From Sulfitobacter sp. THAF37 (GTDB taxonomy: Bacteria > Pseudomonadota > Alphaproteobacteria > Rhodobacterales > Rhodobacteraceae): a stretch of DNA of 64,000 nucleotides. The notes under the pieces were generated by a model, which worked only from the letters and a program-made list of their open reading frames with translations, was not told where the DNA came from and did not search any database. Both the position numbers and the translations under genes were made by a program. This document shows, piece after piece, positions 63,353-64,000 of the stretch; the stretch's first letter is position 1; every line of letters begins with the position of its first letter. The stretch is from the NCBI RefSeq assembly GCF_009363555.1, contig NZ_CP045372.1, positions 2,119,501 through 2,183,500 on the forward strand, in the 5' to 3' direction.

Positions 63353-63386
63353 GCGCCCCCTGATACATTCAGGAGGGCGCTTTTTT
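63353..63386 (+). terminator. Rho-independent terminator
   Basis: GCGCCCCCTGA pairs with TCAGGAGGGCGC with one bulge, loop TACAT, then six T. It lies 150 bases past the zinc-ribbon stop, so either a long 3' untranslated region or a small RNA ends here. Confidence 0.88.
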
Positions 63387-63422
63387 ATGTCGAAACCTGA
63401 TTTTACGCGATAGGGTCTGCGC

Positions 63423-63890
63423 ATGATGTATTCGGACACGATGCTCAGGGAGGTATTGGCCCGCGCCCGCCGGATCGCGGTGGTTGGCGTATCGCTCAAC
63501 CCGGTGCGGCCCAGTTACTATGTGGCGCGGTATCTGGGGCTGAGGGGATACGACGTGATCCCGGTGAACCCGCTGCACGCGGGCGAGACCGTGTTTGGCC
63601 GGCGCGTGCAGGGATCGCTGTCGGTGATCGAAGGCGGCGTCGATATGGTCGATATCTTTCGCCGCCCGGAGGCGGTGCCGGAGATCGTGGAGGAGGCGCT
63701 GGCGTGTTTTCCGGACCTGCAGACCATCTGGATGCAGATCGGCGTCGAACATGCCGAGGCGGCGGCAAGGGCGGAGGCGCGGGGGATCACCGTGATCCAG
63801 AACCGCTGTCCGAAGATCGAGTACCAACGTCTGCACGGCGAATTGCGGATGGGCGGTTTCGCCACGGGTCGGATATCGAGCAAGTTGTGA
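63423..63890 (+). CDS. CoA-binding protein (YccU-like)
   Basis: 155 residues. Rossmann-type CoA-binding domain: RRIAVVGVSLNPVRPSYYVA, GYDVIPVNPLHAGETVFG, DMVDIFRRPEAVPEIV, and the end VIQNRCPKIEYQRLHGEL. In related genomes this gene often sits beside metY; here metY is 3.6 kb away with the opposite orientation. Starts ATGATG at 63423. Confidence 0.93.
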   Translation: MMYSDTMLREVLARARRIAVVGVSLNPVRPSYYVARYLGLRGYDVIPVNPLHAGETVFGRRVQGSLSVIEGGVDMVDIFRRPEAVPEIVEEALACFPDLQTIWMQIGVEHAEAAARAEARGITVIQNRCPKIEYQRLHGELRMGGFATGRISSKL

Positions 63891-63967
63891 TGAGCGCGGC
63901 GTTTGGTCGGCGTTTGGTACCGGTCCCGACTGGCCGCGCTGCGCGCGACGCGATCCATTTTGCGGAT

Positions 63968-64000
63968 GAGGGGGCTTTGCCCCCTCAAACTCCCCCGAGT
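63968..64000 (+). repeat. Dispersed hairpin/CCCGAGT repeat, copy 5 (cut by window end)
   Basis: Perfect hairpin GAGGGGGC-TTT-GCCCCCTC (63968-63986), then AAACTCCCCCGAGT at the very end. Same order as copy 3 (hairpin, AAAC, C-run, G/A-G-T), so the GTATTT part should follow beyond the window. Confidence 0.6.

Overview
The window reads as chromosomal DNA of a marine Rhodobacterales (Roseobacter-group) alphaproteobacterium. Supporting signs are the high GC content, dense genes joined by ATGA/GTGA stop-start overlaps, the rluD-like/rpoH pair, the dnaG-rpoD pair, the nrdR-rib-nusB run, heterotetrameric sarcosine oxidase, an alphaproteobacterial SOS box (GTTC-N7-GTTC) in front of mmcB, and a tRNA-His of the alphaproteobacterial type (A73, no encoded G-1). 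Nearly everything is core or lineage-conserved; there is no prophage, CRISPR array or intact insertion sequence.

Layout. 1-4000: end of a periplasmic heavy-metal-sensor-like gene, a repeat/palindrome region, a small membrane protein, and a minus-strand TadG-TadE-TadE operon. 4200-11550: glutamate dehydrogenase, a possible 57-residue protein, and the soxBDAG sarcosine oxidase operon with a small exported protein. 11600-16930: dnaG-rpoD, an exported protein and a YjbQ protein. 16937-27540: an SDR, then nrdR-ribD and ribE-unknown-ribBX-ribH-nusB; these two rib halves are separated by an opposed capsule block (kpsC, a Wza/KpsD-like lipoprotein, kpsS). 27540-31140: a lipoprotein, a possible structured RNA, a ClpP-fold membrane protein in an operon with a coiled-coil membrane protein, SOS-controlled mmcB and a small conserved protein. 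31200-37500: a GNAT protein, tRNA-His, a divergent pair sharing CATG (small membrane protein / RluD-like synthase), rpoH, an oxidoreductase, an M19 dipeptidase and a TraR-type zinc finger. 37480-44400 (minus strand): oligoendopeptidase F, a MITE-like element, PAP2, ATP-dependent ligase plus its associated exonuclease, an alpha/beta hydrolase and an SCP2 protein. 44400-49600: a TPR protein, Suv3-like helicase, HslR, FdxA and CarD. 49600-55300: cobS/cobT, a Kef-type antiporter, and an Lrp regulator divergent from hppD. 55300-64000: a large PilM/GspL-PilP/GspC-like protein, metY, a glycosyltransferase-like protein, an exported protein, tRNA-Tyr, rlmB with a CTG-started zinc-ribbon gene, and a CoA-binding protein.

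How it fits together. Sarcosine demethylation and glutamate dehydrogenase serve methylated-amine and nitrogen metabolism. The rib genes give most of riboflavin synthesis, but the GTP cyclohydrolase II half of RibBX lacks its zinc cysteines, so the first step must be encoded elsewhere. DnaG, RpoD, RpoH, NusB, CarD, HslR and the helicase are information-processing and stress functions. MmcB and the ligase/exonuclease pair are DNA-damage functions.

The items most worth a second look are: the single-chain PilM/GspL-to-PilP/GspC architecture (55309-58371); the 355-bp hairpin-rich MITE-like element whose edge supplies a stop codon (39376-39730); the 36-bp perfect palindrome grown from a tandem repeat (403-523); the dispersed GGAGTATTT...AAGAAG repeat (five copies); the candidate minus-strand structured RNA (28076-28240); and the CTG-started zinc-ribbon gene (62890-63201).
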